Positions 7,056-7,403 of a stretch of 7,403 nucleotides of DNA are shown piece by piece. Under the pieces are notes generated by a model. It did not search any database. It was not told the origin of the DNA and saw only the letters and a program-made list of their open reading frames with translations. Position 1 is the first letter of the stretch, and the number at the start of each line of letters is the position of its first letter. A program made the translations under genes and the position numbers. Origin of the DNA: an uncultured Actinomycetes bacterium (GTDB lineage Bacteria > Actinomycetota > Actinomycetes > S36-B12 > UBA5976); NCBI GenBank assembly GCA_903925705.1, contig CAIYGJ010000014.1, forward strand, positions 1 to 7,403, written 5' to 3'.

Positions 7056-7403
7056 GTTACTTAACAGGTCGCGTTCATGTTGTGGGCATCGGCGGTGCTG
7101 GAATGAGCGGTATTGCTCGGGTACTGCTAGCCAGAGGAATTGAAGTTTCGGGCAGCGACGCCAAAGACTCCCGTCGCCTGCAGGCACTAAAACCACTTGG
7201 TGGAAAGGTATTTGTTGGACACGATGCGGCTAATCTAACAATTTCTGGAAGCCAACCTTCGTGTTTAGTCGTGTCCACAGCAATCGGCCCTGACAATTCA
7301 GAAGTTGTAATGGCTAATGAGCTTGGTATTCCAGTTGTTAGTAGAGCGGTGGCACTAGCGGAGTTGCTGCAGAATTCGACAGCTATTTCGGTAGCTGGAA
7401 CTC
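7052..7403 (+). CDS. murC: UDP-N-acetylmuramate--L-alanine ligase (MurC), 3'-truncated
   Basis: First Mur ligase of the pathway, joining L-Ala to UDP-MurNAc with ATP in the cytoplasm. The window holds 117 residues, about the N-terminal quarter of a family of roughly 450-500. It begins MSYLTGRVHVVGIGGAG; GIGGAGMSGIA (residues 12-22) is the N-terminal UDP-MurNAc-binding glycine loop and VSGSD (34-38) follows at the expected place. The sequence ends at SVAGT, just before the expected GTHGKTTT P-loop, so the cut is caused by the window edge and not by a mutation. The start is TTG 7052, overlapping the murG TGA as TTGA: the frame has a stop at 7016-7018, no ATG or GTG before TTG, and the first downstream GTG (7082) would remove the residues leading into the glycine loop. 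A good Shine-Dalgarno site is in place. Confidence 0.93.
   Translation, partial: MSYLTGRVHVVGIGGAGMSGIARVLLARGIEVSGSDAKDSRRLQALKPLGGKVFVGHDAANLTISGSQPSCLVVSTAIGPDNSEVVMANELGIPVVSRAVALAELLQNSTAISVAGT

Noticed and set aside
272..7296. Minus-strand and alternate-frame open frames of 60-110 codons across the window
   Set aside because: All lie wholly or mostly within well-conserved Mur, MraY, FtsW or MurG coding regions, have no recognisable domains, and are expected by chance opposite such genes.

Overview
This window is an uninterrupted piece of a division and cell wall (dcw) cluster, all on the + strand, in the order murE (5' cut) - murF - mraY - murD - ftsW - murG - murC (3' cut). Essentially every base is coding. 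The largest non-coding gap is 16 nt (ftsW to murG); the other junctions are 4- or 8-nt overlaps or a 5-nt gap. I see no RNA gene, mobile element, CRISPR array, terminator or convincing promoter inside the window. The genes are best read as the middle of one long polycistronic transcript whose promoter lies upstream of position 1.

The proteins look actinobacterial. MraY has the WQ..C..CY.VRDPLDL segment and the ALFY.EW C-terminus of that phylum, MurG has GGTAGHIEPA and HEANARAGLANR, and MurD has DDSKATNTHA and a CAS.DMF..Y segment as in Streptomyces-like MurD. Base composition is clearly less GC-rich than in soil actinomycetes, and spacing is very tight. A streamlined, probably aquatic actinobacterium (for example a Nanopelagicales/acI relative) is a reasonable guess, but this is inference and the genus cannot be fixed from the window. 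The DNPR motif of MurE indicates meso-diaminopimelate in the peptidoglycan.

The genes cover successive steps of one pathway. MurC, MurD, MurE and MurF are the four ATP-dependent ligases that build the UDP-MurNAc-pentapeptide (L-Ala, D-Glu, meso-DAP, D-Ala-D-Ala). MraY moves the phospho-MurNAc-pentapeptide to undecaprenyl phosphate (lipid I). MurG adds GlcNAc (lipid II). FtsW polymerises lipid II at the division septum.

I did not find an undescribed system here. The points most worth a second look are small: an altered ELSSxQL-type motif in MurD (EVGAPQL), a six-codon mini-ORF that exactly bridges the ftsW stop and the murG start, and non-ATG overlapping starts, including a murC TTG start that simple gene callers would miss.
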